DNA of 38,386 bases from CAZFZT01 sp964523675. Its GTDB lineage: Bacteria > Planctomycetota > Phycisphaerae > Phycisphaerales > SM1A02. Position 1 is the first letter of the stretch. Every line of letters begins with the position of its first letter. The notes beneath the pieces were generated by a model, which was not told where the DNA came from, did not search any database, and saw only the letters and a program-made list of their open reading frames with translations. Both the position numbers and the translations under genes were made by a program. This document shows, in pieces, positions 15,776 through 23,293 of this stretch. Location of the stretch: positions 1 to 38,386 of the forward strand of contig CAZFZT010000025.1 in assembly GCA_964523675.1 (NCBI GenBank), in the 5' to 3' direction.

Positions 15776-17290
15776 TCATCGGTCTCGGCCACCGAGACCG
15801 CGCACTCGCCCCTCGTCATCGAGACGCAATTGCCGGCCGGGTCCACCGTCAATCTGAATGTCACGAGCCCATGGCATGAAGTTGCCGACACCTTCGTAAA
15901 ACCCTTGAATCGTCTCACGCTCCTTGCGATCGAGGTTGAGTTTCTGGCGCAGTTCCTTGATCTCGTGCAACGTCGCCACATCGAGATTGAAGTGCGACAC
16001 GCCTGCCGGGACATACCAGATTTCCGTGTCTCTCCTGCTCAGCACACGAGCATATGTCTCAAGCCATCTCTGCTTGACGACCAACTGAGGATGTTCTCGG
16101 AAGGCAGGCAGCAGACTCTTGAACCGCCGCGCCTCTGCGCCGAGAGTCTGCTCGATGTGGGACCGATAGGCACGCGCCATTTCAATCGTGCGCGAGACAT
16201 CACCGGCCAGATCGCCGCTGTCGAATCGGCTGTTGATCTCAGCCAGAATCTCCGCAGCGCGTTCTTCTTCACCCATCTGATGCGCGCTCTCATAATTGAA
16301 AATGAGCGGAATGAGCTGGCGATACGCTTCGCCCGCTGCGCTGACCAGCCGCTCTTGAGCGCGCTGGCGGGCCTGTTCAATTGCCGTTTCCGCTTCGCGC
16401 TGCGCCTGGGGCAGTTCACCGTAGATCTTTCTGATGGCAAGCGGTGGGATGGCCTCACTGATGCTCACGCTCGCAAGCGTGATTCCAGTGTTGAGCCGAT
16501 CAAGCGTCCGCTGCGCCTCTGTCTGAACCTGCTCACGCACCTCCTCGGGAAGATCAATAAATCCTTGTAGGTCGCGCTGCGCAGCTGCATGGACGAGCCC
16601 TCGCTGCAGCGCCAGCCGCACCACGCGATCCGCATCGGAATCACGCAAGTTGCGCACGTAATCAAGGGTTCCCGTAGCTTCGATCCGGTACCGGGCGCTG
16701 ACCCGCGCGTGGGCCATGTCACCGCCGGTTGTGATGACATAACCCACCTTCGTGGGATCGAGCGTCTCGTTGGTGCTTGCGCGATCGGTCAGTTCTTCAA
16801 GCGTTCCGCCGGGGCCGCCGTGGGTTGCCGGGAAGAACTGATCTTGCAGCGCGACGGTCCGGTTCTCCGCCTGAAAGATGACGAACTCCGAAATCGGATA
16901 CGGCAGTGGGCTGAACTTCAGCCCCGGCGTCAGCGCAACCTGGCCATCGTCTTCAACAATCCTGCCGGAGCGCGTCAGGACGCCGGACTGACCTTCATCC
17001 ACCGTCTGAAATCCGGAGGCGAAGAACAGGAACACCAGCACGACCATCACCATCTGAAGGACGCGGAAACTTAATCGCAGCGCCTCAGCCAGCGACTGAT
17101 TGGCCGGATCCATCGCTTCGCGCAGTGCGGCCTCTGAGCCAACATCGGCATCAACCACGAATTGTGCCGAGGCAGCGCGGCGAGGCGCTTCCGGCTCAAG
17201 ATGGTCATCTTCGACCGGAACGTCGCCTGACAGATTCGGGTCGCTCAGTTGAGCGTCGTCGTACGATTGAGGATCGTGGGACTGAGTCAT
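15776..17290 (-). CDS. SPFH/band-7 protein, HflK-like, third of three
   Basis: The 504-residue protein has an acidic, disordered N-terminus (about 1-70), one membrane helix (about 74-92, RVLQMVMVVLVFLFFASG) and then the SPFH domain beginning FQTVDEGQSGVLTRSGRI, the HflK-like entry. YVITTGGDMAHARVSARYRI is the core strand region. A long coiled-coil segment (about 290-400, rich in Ala, Glu, Gln, Arg) follows. HflK/HflC complexes sit in the inner membrane and enclose the FtsH protease, but no ftsH is visible here. It starts 3 nt after the preceding SPFH stop, so it is co-transcribed. The last codons contain an 8-bp perfect stem (15781-15788 with 15792-15799) without a T-run. Confidence 0.82.
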   Translation of the reverse strand: MTQSHDPQSYDDAQLSDPNLSGDVPVEDDHLEPEAPRRAASAQFVVDADVGSEAALREAMDPANQSLAEALRLSFRVLQMVMVVLVFLFFASGFQTVDEGQSGVLTRSGRIVEDDGQVALTPGLKFSPLPYPISEFVIFQAENRTVALQDQFFPATHGGPGGTLEELTDRASTNETLDPTKVGYVITTGGDMAHARVSARYRIEATGTLDYVRNLRDSDADRVVRLALQRGLVHAAAQRDLQGFIDLPEEVREQVQTEAQRTLDRLNTGITLASVSISEAIPPLAIRKIYGELPQAQREAETAIEQARQRAQERLVSAAGEAYRQLIPLIFNYESAHQMGEEERAAEILAEINSRFDSGDLAGDVSRTIEMARAYRSHIEQTLGAEARRFKSLLPAFREHPQLVVKQRWLETYARVLSRRDTEIWYVPAGVSHFNLDVATLHEIKELRQKLNLDRKERETIQGFYEGVGNFMPWARDIQIDGGPGRQLRLDDEGRVRGLGGRDR

Positions 17291-17293
17291 CGG

Positions 17294-18361
17294 TCAGTTC
17301 CCTTTCTCCGCAGCGGATGAATCGGTGGGCTCTTCTGACGACTCAGCATCGTCGTCGGCCTGCACATCCGCCAACGTTTTGATTGCTGACTGGTGCAGAT
17401 TGTCCGCGAGGGCAGCTCGGATCGCTTCCTGATCGCGCCGCTGAGCATACGTGTTCGCCGGCTGAGGCACGCCCTGCGCGCTGAGAGGCGAGCGGAAGTT
17501 CAGGAAGTGCATCGGCGCGTATCCGGTTTCGAGAATCATCGTGGTCCGCTCCGACAACGCTGCCTCCATGGCATCGAGCCAGACCAGGAAGATGGCGAGT
17601 TCCTCTTCCTCGCCCATCTGCGCGATGTAGCGCGCAGCTTCTTCGTCGCCGGCTGCGCGAATCTCCGCCGCCCGCTGCATGGCAAATGCGTTGATGCGAT
17701 CGGCCATGGTATTTGCTTCCGATTGAATCCGCTGCGCTTCGGCATTGCCCTTTGAACGTTCGCTCCTGGCCAATGACTGTCTCGTCGCCTCCATGCGCTT
17801 CAGGACTGCGCGGCTGGTGCGCTGCGGGAACTGGACCTTGCTGATACCGATCGACTCCGGCTTGATGCCGGTCTCCTTCAATGACGCCAACCGCTCGAGA
17901 ATGGCTGCCTCGGCCTCCTGGAGGCGGCTGTCAGGCCCGATGAGTTCATCGAACTCATATTGTCCCAATCCGGCAAGCAGCGCAGTGCCGAATGAATCAG
18001 TGATGTAGTTGGACGCGCCGTCGAGTGAACCGTGCTGCTCGTCAAACTTCCGGACATTGGCTTCGTCCTCGACATCGATGCGCCAAAGCAGGTATCCATG
18101 CACCACAACCTGTTGGCCGTCGGCGGTGAGGATCGTTTGCGCAGGCGGCTCGAGTATCTGCAGCCGGGCGTCGTACTTCGACACCTGATCCGCAAAGATC
18201 GGCAGTTTGAACTGCAACCCGGGTTCGGCAATGACGGCTTCCTGCTGGCCGAAACGCTTCTTCACCGCCACCTCGTGAAAGGAGACAGAGAATGTCGTGC
18301 TGAACAACACGAAGACGACGAGCAGGCCCAGGCCAATACTGATGGCAAGCGGCTTATTCAT
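17294..18361 (-). CDS. SPFH/band-7 protein, HflC-like, second of three
   Basis: The 355-residue protein has one N-terminal helix (about 5-25, LAISIGLGLLVVFVLFST) directly followed by the SPFH domain (FHEVAVKKRFGQQEAVIAEP, then GLQFKLPIFADQVSKYDARL), as in HflC. The domain continues with VVVHGYLLWRIDVEDEANVR. An Ala/Glu/Arg-rich coiled-coil (about 190-260) and an acidic tail ending in Ser/Glu-rich sequence complete it. Its ATG overlaps the upstream SPFH stop by 4 nt, which implies coupled translation and probably a fixed stoichiometry. A role in membrane-protein quality control through FtsH is the family expectation, not shown here. Confidence 0.87.
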   Translation of the reverse strand: MNKPLAISIGLGLLVVFVLFSTTFSVSFHEVAVKKRFGQQEAVIAEPGLQFKLPIFADQVSKYDARLQILEPPAQTILTADGQQVVVHGYLLWRIDVEDEANVRKFDEQHGSLDGASNYITDSFGTALLAGLGQYEFDELIGPDSRLQEAEAAILERLASLKETGIKPESIGISKVQFPQRTSRAVLKRMEATRQSLARSERSKGNAEAQRIQSEANTMADRINAFAMQRAAEIRAAGDEEAARYIAQMGEEEELAIFLVWLDAMEAALSERTTMILETGYAPMHFLNFRSPLSAQGVPQPANTYAQRRDQEAIRAALADNLHQSAIKTLADVQADDDAESSEEPTDSSAAEKGN

Positions 18362-20625
18362 TGATTGGAATCCTCATCAGGAGTGCTGAGACTCATATCT
18401 ACGAGCGGACTGAGCTCTTTCATGTCACTGGAAATGTTGATGCGTGACGGGTCGATGCCGATGACATACTTGCGCATCGGCCCCAAATGCCGACTGAGCA
18501 CCCGCATCAACTCCCGCTCCTTGTAGAGCGTCGGCGAGGCGCGGAACGCAAGAATCTGACTCTGTGTGCGCGTCGCCTGCACCTTCTTGTTCATCAAATC
18601 AACCCACCGGTCGGTCTCGGCTTGTGCGATCGTTCGTGCAGCAATGCCTCCAGAGCGGCGTAGCAGCCGCTCCACGTGCAGGCGCTGTTCCACGGCTTCC
18701 GGAGATTGCGGTCCGGCCTCGCGCTCGATTCGATCAAGCTCATCGAGTTCTTCAAGCACGCGCATCGCCGTTGCCGGATCACCCACAAGCTGCGTGAGAC
18801 TTTCCGAGATCTGCCCCTGCTTCAGCGCAACCTCCTCACGCCGGGCATGTATCGACAGGTTCACGTCCTCGAAAACCGTCGCCACATCCTGACTGTGCGG
18901 ACGAATCAACGGGATATTGACCGACACGACTTCAATGCCGGCCCTTGCTCGATCCAGCGCTTGTTGTATGGCGACCTTGAGGTCCTCCGCAAGCGGACGC
19001 TTCGTTTGAGACAGCGCCTCCTCCAGCGTCAATGTCGAGAAGTGGCGAGTCACTTCGCGCAGGGCGATCGACCGAATCGCACGGTCACGCAGCGTGTGAT
19101 TGCGGCGGCCCGGAACGTCAGGAACGAAGTTCAGAAAGTCAAGCAGCCCACTCCGGCCGTCTTCCGTCACCCGCTTGATGCGATAGTGCAGACTCATCTC
19201 AGCGTCGATGAGTGCAAAGGCGCGGCTGACCGCTGCGGTGGCTTCATCGATCGTCTCAGCCGCATCGTCGGGCAGCGGCTCAATACGCAGCGGATCACTG
19301 CCAGTCGCATCCGTTTCGGCAATTTGATCCAACACGCCGTCCTCTGCCGGCTCCAGAATCTGAAGCGGATCCGACGCGGCCCTCGCAAACTCGAATGAAC
19401 TTTGAAACGCGTCGATCCGCCCTGTCGAGCCGACAATGAACGGTTCAAGTCGCTCATCAGTCAGACGGGCCAGATCGTCGGTCCAGAGATTGGGGGCATC
19501 GCGCCGAAGTCGCCGCCCGGTGAGGTTCACCTCACGGACGGTTCCGACGGCCTCGATCTGCGCGGTCTCGAAGGGCCAGGGCCATTTCCACATGATCCCG
19601 GCATCATGCACTTCGCCGACTCGTTCCCCGAAGCGCAGCCGAATCGCCTGCTGATGCGGTTCGACGACCACCATCATGTTGAGCAGAATCGTCGTTACGA
19701 CGCCGATCGCAATCAGCCAGACGAAGCTGCGCAGGAGCAGTTGATAGCCCCACGAACTGGTGATGTCGAAGCCGAACTGGTAATTGACCGCTTCATTGAT
19801 CGATCGAACGATCGAATCCGGCGCGGCGAGAATGCTCAGCAGCCGTGAATCAAATGCCGGCCGGGGCACTTCACCGGGAATGCGAGGCCGGTACAGGTTC
19901 AGGATGAAGTTCAGGACGATTTCGCCCGCCACCACCGCCATGAAGATCGGAACAACGTGCGCCGCCCACCAGATCACTTCGTGGTTGTTGAAGATGCGGA
20001 AGGCCAAAGCCGCCGCCAGCACAAGCATCAACAGTGAGACGCCGACGACATACCCGGCTCCACCGCGCAGGTTCTGCCAGGCCTGCTGCTTCGCCATACC
20101 CGCCACGAAACGTGAGAAGATAAAGGCGATCAGCGCAAAGCCGAGGCACACCGCCAGGCCCCATCCGAATTCGCCGGTTCTGAGGAACTCGGTCGGTGAT
20201 CCCCCTGCAACGTCGCCGACCCGGTACAGATAGCTCAGTTGCCACCACGCCATCAACCCGAGAAAGACAGCCAGGCCGAGACTGACGCTGGGCATGAGCC
20301 ACTTGTGCATCATGGCGAGGCGGCGAGCAGCAACGCGCTGCTCATCCGGCCGGGCCTCGAAGATTGATGTCGCCCCTGCACCGCCCCCCGCCATCTCATC
20401 CTCTTCAAGCGCCTCCAGCCGCTCCAACTTGTGTTGATGGAAGATGATGATCAGCGACAACCACACCACCGCCCCGGCCAGCACATAGATTGACGCGAAC
20501 GTAAAGGCCGTGTCCCCGCCGATCAACCCAAACAAAAGAAGCACGAGGCCGAGGATGAGTTGCAGCAGAAGCCCGAAGCCCGCAACTCGTGTTCCCCGCT
20601 GATAGGCATAATGGTCGATTCTCAT
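18358..20625 (-). CDS. Multi-spanning SPFH/band-7 protein, HflK-like, first of three
   Basis: The 755-residue protein has about seven predicted membrane helices in its first 310 residues (for example VAGFGLLLQLILGLVLLLFG and WLMPSVSLGLAVFLGLMAWW). The seventh, VWLIAIGVVTTILLNMMVVV, leads straight into an SPFH domain starting EPHQQAIRLRFGERVGEV. The remaining 400 residues are the SPFH body and a long helical region with FLNFVPDV and VVSVNIPLIRPHSQDVATVF. Classical HflK has one helix, so the multi-helix front is unusual. Start set at ATG 20625 (MRIDHYAYQRG), just before the first helix. A GTG 75 codons upstream is open but adds a non-conserved-looking segment. There is a 4-nt overlap with the next gene. 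Confidence 0.8.
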   Translation of the reverse strand: MRIDHYAYQRGTRVAGFGLLLQLILGLVLLLFGLIGGDTAFTFASIYVLAGAVVWLSLIIIFHQHKLERLEALEEDEMAGGGAGATSIFEARPDEQRVAARRLAMMHKWLMPSVSLGLAVFLGLMAWWQLSYLYRVGDVAGGSPTEFLRTGEFGWGLAVCLGFALIAFIFSRFVAGMAKQQAWQNLRGGAGYVVGVSLLMLVLAAALAFRIFNNHEVIWWAAHVVPIFMAVVAGEIVLNFILNLYRPRIPGEVPRPAFDSRLLSILAAPDSIVRSINEAVNYQFGFDITSSWGYQLLLRSFVWLIAIGVVTTILLNMMVVVEPHQQAIRLRFGERVGEVHDAGIMWKWPWPFETAQIEAVGTVREVNLTGRRLRRDAPNLWTDDLARLTDERLEPFIVGSTGRIDAFQSSFEFARAASDPLQILEPAEDGVLDQIAETDATGSDPLRIEPLPDDAAETIDEATAAVSRAFALIDAEMSLHYRIKRVTEDGRSGLLDFLNFVPDVPGRRNHTLRDRAIRSIALREVTRHFSTLTLEEALSQTKRPLAEDLKVAIQQALDRARAGIEVVSVNIPLIRPHSQDVATVFEDVNLSIHARREEVALKQGQISESLTQLVGDPATAMRVLEELDELDRIEREAGPQSPEAVEQRLHVERLLRRSGGIAARTIAQAETDRWVDLMNKKVQATRTQSQILAFRASPTLYKERELMRVLSRHLGPMRKYVIGIDPSRINISSDMKELSPLVDMSLSTPDEDSNQ

Positions 20626-20990
20626 ATCGTGCGCAAATCCAGAGAAGGTGGAGGAGACCAGGGGTCCAGACAGCGAATCGATGAGGCGTTCTGACGGTGG
20701 CAGGCGGCCTACCAACTGCCGTGGAGGGCCGGCATCGTAGTGAAAAAAGACGTGAGCGGGGCGAAACTTCGGCCGCCAAGCATCATCTACGCGGCTGCCA
20801 GCCGCTTGTTCGGCTTGGCCCAATTTCACACCCGCGGTTTCACCGGCCACGAACCGCGACTTCCGGAACTACGTACCATGGGCCGATCCAGGTTCACGGC
20901 TCATGCTGAAATTCTTCAGCCGAACCTCGGTCTGCTCCGATCCCAGTTCACCTCTTCGACCCAACCGGGTCATCCTTTCTTCGGTCGTCC

Positions 20991-21050
20991 GACCCAGCGT
21001 CCCTCGGGATTCCCAGACCTGGCGTCGCTTGAGTCGTCAGACCCGGCGTC
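20991..21050 (+). repeat. Three 11-bp direct repeats upstream of the ABC-2 permease
   Basis: GACCCAGCGTC (20991-21001), GACCTGGCGTC (21016-21026) and GACCCGGCGTC (21040-21050) share GACC-Y-R-GCGTC at 24-25 bp spacing. A weaker relative, GACCCAACCGGGTC, lies at 20958-20971. The last copy ends 20 bp before ATG 21071, next to TATTGT (21055-21060). This could be an operator series. If translation starts further upstream, it would instead encode an 8-codon repeat. Confidence 0.5.
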
Positions 21051-21054
21051 TGGA

Positions 21055-21060
21055 TATTGT
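21055..21060 (+). promoter_or_regulatory. Candidate -10 element for the ABC-2 permease
   Basis: TATTGT lies 10 nt before ATG 21071. A TTGAGT (21029-21034) could be a -35 element but the 20-bp spacer is long. An AAGG sits a few bases before the ATG. Weak prediction. Confidence 0.25.
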
Positions 21061-21070
21061 TCAAGGCGAC

Positions 21071-22210
21071 ATGCTCGAACAGACCTTCGCAATCATCCGC
21101 AATACCTTCTACGAGTCGATCCGTCAGCCGATCGTCCTCGTTGTCCTCGTCGCCGGGACACTTGCCATCATCCTGAGCAACCCGCTCTCAGCATTCACGA
21201 TGGATGATGACCAGCGCATGTTGGTCGATATCGGCCTGGCCACGGTATTTCTCTGCGGCGCACTTCTCGCCGCCTTGATCGCCACCAGTGTCCTCACCCG
21301 TGAAATTGAGAACAAGACCGCGCTCACCGTCGTCTCCAAGCCCGTAGGCCGGCCGCTGTTCATCATCGGCAAGTACCTCGGCGTCTCCGGCGCCTTGCTC
21401 TTGGCAACGCTTTACCTCGGCCTTGTCTTCATGCTTGTTGAGATGCACGGCACGCTTCAGACGGTCCGTGATCCGATTCATGTGCCCGTCGTGTTCTTCG
21501 GCATCGGAGCTGCAATGCTCGGCGTCGGCGTTGCGGTGTGGTGCAATTACTTCTATGGCAAGGTCTTCACCAGCACCGTGCTCTGTGTGACCACCCCGCT
21601 TGCCGCACTCGCCTACCTCATGGCGATGATGTTCAAGCACGATTTCACGCTCCTCCCAACCGATCAATGGGCGTTCAACGGTCATTTGTGGATCGCGCTG
21701 GCGGCCATGATGATCGCCATTCTCGTTCTCACCTCCATCGCCATTGCGGCTTCAACGCGGCTGAGCCAGGTCATGACGCTCGGCGTCACCCTTGCCGCAT
21801 TTCTCATCGGCATGCTCTCGGACTGGTTCTTCGGCAGGCGGCTGAACACGATCCGATCGATGTGGGAACAGCGCGCTCTTGATGAGGGCGTGGCAACCCT
21901 CGAAGAGCGGACCCGAACCATTGTGCTCATTTCCGGCGAGGCCAGCCCGCCCATCACCGAGACAGAAATTGTCTCGACCGTACCCCTTGCGAGCATGGCT
22001 GAGGGCAGCGAACTCCTTGCCTACGGCTTCTATAAGACGCTCTACTCGATCGTGCCGAACTTCCAGGTTCACCTGCTCATCGATGCGCTGACCCAGTCGC
22101 ACCGTATCCCGGCGAACTACATCGGCAATGCCGCGGTGTACGGCGCAATGTGCATCGCAGCGGCCCTGAGCGTGGCTGTCATCCTCTTCCAACGCCGTGA
22201 AGTGGGGTGA
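21071..22210 (+). CDS. ABC-2 type transporter permease without an adjacent ATPase
   Basis: The 379-residue protein begins MLEQTFAIIRNTFYESIRQP and has about six membrane helices. The ABC-2 signature region reads TSVLTREIENKTALTVVSKP and VGRPLFIIGKYLGVSGALLL, with the same layout as the permease at 12337-14412. An extracytoplasmic segment (about 260-330) separates the last helix. ATG 21071 is chosen because it directly precedes the first amphipathic helix and has AAGG upstream; the frame is open back to 20903. No ATPase gene is next to it on the same strand. It may use the ATPase at 14452-15642 or one elsewhere. Substrate unknown. Confidence 0.82.
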   Translation: MLEQTFAIIRNTFYESIRQPIVLVVLVAGTLAIILSNPLSAFTMDDDQRMLVDIGLATVFLCGALLAALIATSVLTREIENKTALTVVSKPVGRPLFIIGKYLGVSGALLLATLYLGLVFMLVEMHGTLQTVRDPIHVPVVFFGIGAAMLGVGVAVWCNYFYGKVFTSTVLCVTTPLAALAYLMAMMFKHDFTLLPTDQWAFNGHLWIALAAMMIAILVLTSIAIAASTRLSQVMTLGVTLAAFLIGMLSDWFFGRRLNTIRSMWEQRALDEGVATLEERTRTIVLISGEASPPITETEIVSTVPLASMAEGSELLAYGFYKTLYSIVPNFQVHLLIDALTQSHRIPANYIGNAAVYGAMCIAAALSVAVILFQRREVG

Positions 22211-22285
22211 GCGTGGCCGCACGACGGAGAAAGCGCACGCCTCGGATCGGCCGGAGTGCGAAAGAAGCCGGACATTCAGCGGGTA

Positions 22286-22486
22286 AAACATCAGAACCAA
22301 TTGGAGAAAGTCGAAGTTGTCCCGGTGAGTTTCGACTTTGTGTGGGCGCACTTCGACTGTTGCCGCGCGAACTCGGGCTTTGTGGGACTGATCTCCGGAC
22401 ATGACGTGCGCCTATTCGGACATGTGCGCGCGACAATGACCGATCTGGCGCTCTATTCCGGACTTGGGCGATTGGTTCTGATGTTT
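22286..22486. repeat. Inverted repeat, 16-bp perfect core arms
   Basis: The sequence at 22471-22486 (ATTGGTTCTGATGTTT) is the exact reverse complement of 22286-22301. Weaker similarity extends the arms to about 22267-22310 and 22462-22503. Read in opposite directions, both arms encode LVLMF followed by a similar stretch. The right arm lies inside the 21-bp array, so part of that array appears to exist in inverted orientation on its left side. Confidence 0.65.
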
Positions 22487-22645
22487 CGCGCCTACAACTT
22501 CGGAAATCGCGCAGGCGCTTTCGGAATTGCGCTGGCCAATTTGGATATTGCGCTGGCGCATTCCCAAGTACAGCCGGCGCATAGGCGAATGCACGGGCAC
22601 AATCATGAACATGCGGCGCTCTGATTCAAAGAACGCGCTCACATC
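22310..22645. repeat. Degenerate tandem array with exact 21-bp period
   Basis: Sixteen consecutive 21-bp blocks can be laid end to end without any indel, starting at 22310, 22331, 22352 and so on. The rough consensus is TTCGGA, a variable base, then (T/A)TG, then a GC-rich stretch ending GCGCAT. The best copies are at 22415, 22499, 22520 and 22541. On the plus strand one frame is open from GTG 22256 to TGA 22624 and reads as heptads such as FGHVRAT, FGNRAGA, FGIALAN and LDIALAH. There is no Shine-Dalgarno and no family I recognise, so I do not call a gene. The minus frame is broken by TAG at 22414-22412. Twenty-one bp is both seven codons and about two helical turns. Confidence 0.7.
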
Positions 22646-22650
22646 TGAGG

Positions 22651-22797
22651 AATTCAACACGGAGGGCGACGGAGGGCCACGGAGGAGAGCGACAGGTGTG
22701 ACGTGAATACGGCCGATTACCCACCACCACCTCCCCCTCGATTCTTCACAAAAACAGCCCTTCTCTGTGGCCCTGTGTGGCCCTCAGTGTTTCAATT
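22651..22797. repeat. Imperfect long palindrome rich in GGAGGGCCAC
   Basis: The segment 22651-22689 matches the reverse complement of 22758-22797 at about 31 of 40 positions, with one gap. The left arm repeats ACGGAGGG and GGGCCACGGAG; the right arm repeats GTGGCCCT. The transcript could form a long stem with a loop of about 70 nt. It lies between the 21-bp array and the moaC stop. It may be a dispersed intergenic element or a 3' structure for moaC. Confidence 0.55.
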
Positions 22798-22828
22798 TGT
22801 TAGCCGCCCTACGTGGCGCATGGGTCAA

Positions 22829-23293
22829 TCACGCCTCCGACTTCACCTTGCGCACCAGCCGCACGCCTTCGATGGCGAGCTCCTTGTCCACCGCCTTGGT
22901 CATGTCGTAGAGCGTCAGGGCTGCGACGGCAACGGCCGTCAGCGCTTCCATTTCAACCCCGGTTTTCGCAGTCGTTGACACCGTCGCCATGATGCGCAGC
23001 CGATCCGGGGCGATTCGTTCAAACTCGATCGCCACCCCATCAAGCGGCAGCGAGTGGCACAGGGGAATCAGGTCATCGCACTTCTTGGCTGCCTGAATCC
23101 CAGCGATTCGGGCCGCAGCCAGCGCTTCGCCCTTGGGCATCTCCCCCGCTTCAATGAGATCAAGCGTTTCGTGCTTGGCGCAGAAGTAACCTTCAGCCAC
23201 CGCTTCACGATGCACTGCGGGTTTCGCGCCGACGTTGACCATCTGCGCCCGGCCCTGCTCATCGATATGTGAAAGTCGATCTTGGGACATCAT
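22829..23293 (-). CDS. moaC: Cyclic pyranopterin monophosphate synthase
   Basis: MoaC converts the GTP-derived 3',8-cyclic intermediate into cyclic pyranopterin monophosphate, an early step of molybdenum-cofactor synthesis in the cytoplasm. The 154-residue length is normal. Residues corresponding to the E. coli active site are present: Lys54 in EMPKGEAL, His80 in LIPLCHSLPL, Glu114 and Glu116 in KTGVEMEALTA, and Asp130 and Lys133 in LYDMTKA. The ATG directly abuts the upstream stop (TGAATGATG), so it is coupled to the amidohydrolase gene; the second ATG, one codon in, is equally possible. No other moa or moe gene is in the window. Confidence 0.95.
   Translation of the reverse strand: MMSQDRLSHIDEQGRAQMVNVGAKPAVHREAVAEGYFCAKHETLDLIEAGEMPKGEALAAARIAGIQAAKKCDDLIPLCHSLPLDGVAIEFERIAPDRLRIMATVSTTAKTGVEMEALTAVAVAALTLYDMTKAVDKELAIEGVRLVRKVKSEA

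Larger units (their letters stand above)
20626..21070. other. Divergent intergenic region between the SPFH operon and an ABC-2 permease
   Basis: About 445 bp lie between the two chosen start codons. Both flanking frames extend into it without stops, so a longer N-terminus for either gene cannot be excluded. The right end carries direct repeats and a -10-like hexamer. A small hairpin, CAGAC with GTCTG (21039-21053), overlaps the last repeat. I see no other gene. Confidence 0.45.

Noticed and set aside
15781..15799. Hairpin at the end of the third SPFH gene as a terminator
   Set aside because: The 8-bp stem lies inside the last codons and is not followed by a T-run on the minus strand.
20626..20850. 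A 75-codon N-terminal extension of the first SPFH protein from a GTG
   Set aside because: The added segment has no membrane or SPFH feature and no Shine-Dalgarno. ATG 20625 directly precedes the first helix. It cannot be fully excluded.
22256..22624. A 122-codon plus-strand frame through the 21-bp array
   Set aside because: It may be real, but it starts with GTG without a Shine-Dalgarno and its openness follows from the repeat. I report the array and do not call a gene.
22310..22645. CRISPR array
   Set aside because: The units are contiguous and diverged, with no unique spacers, and no cas gene is nearby.
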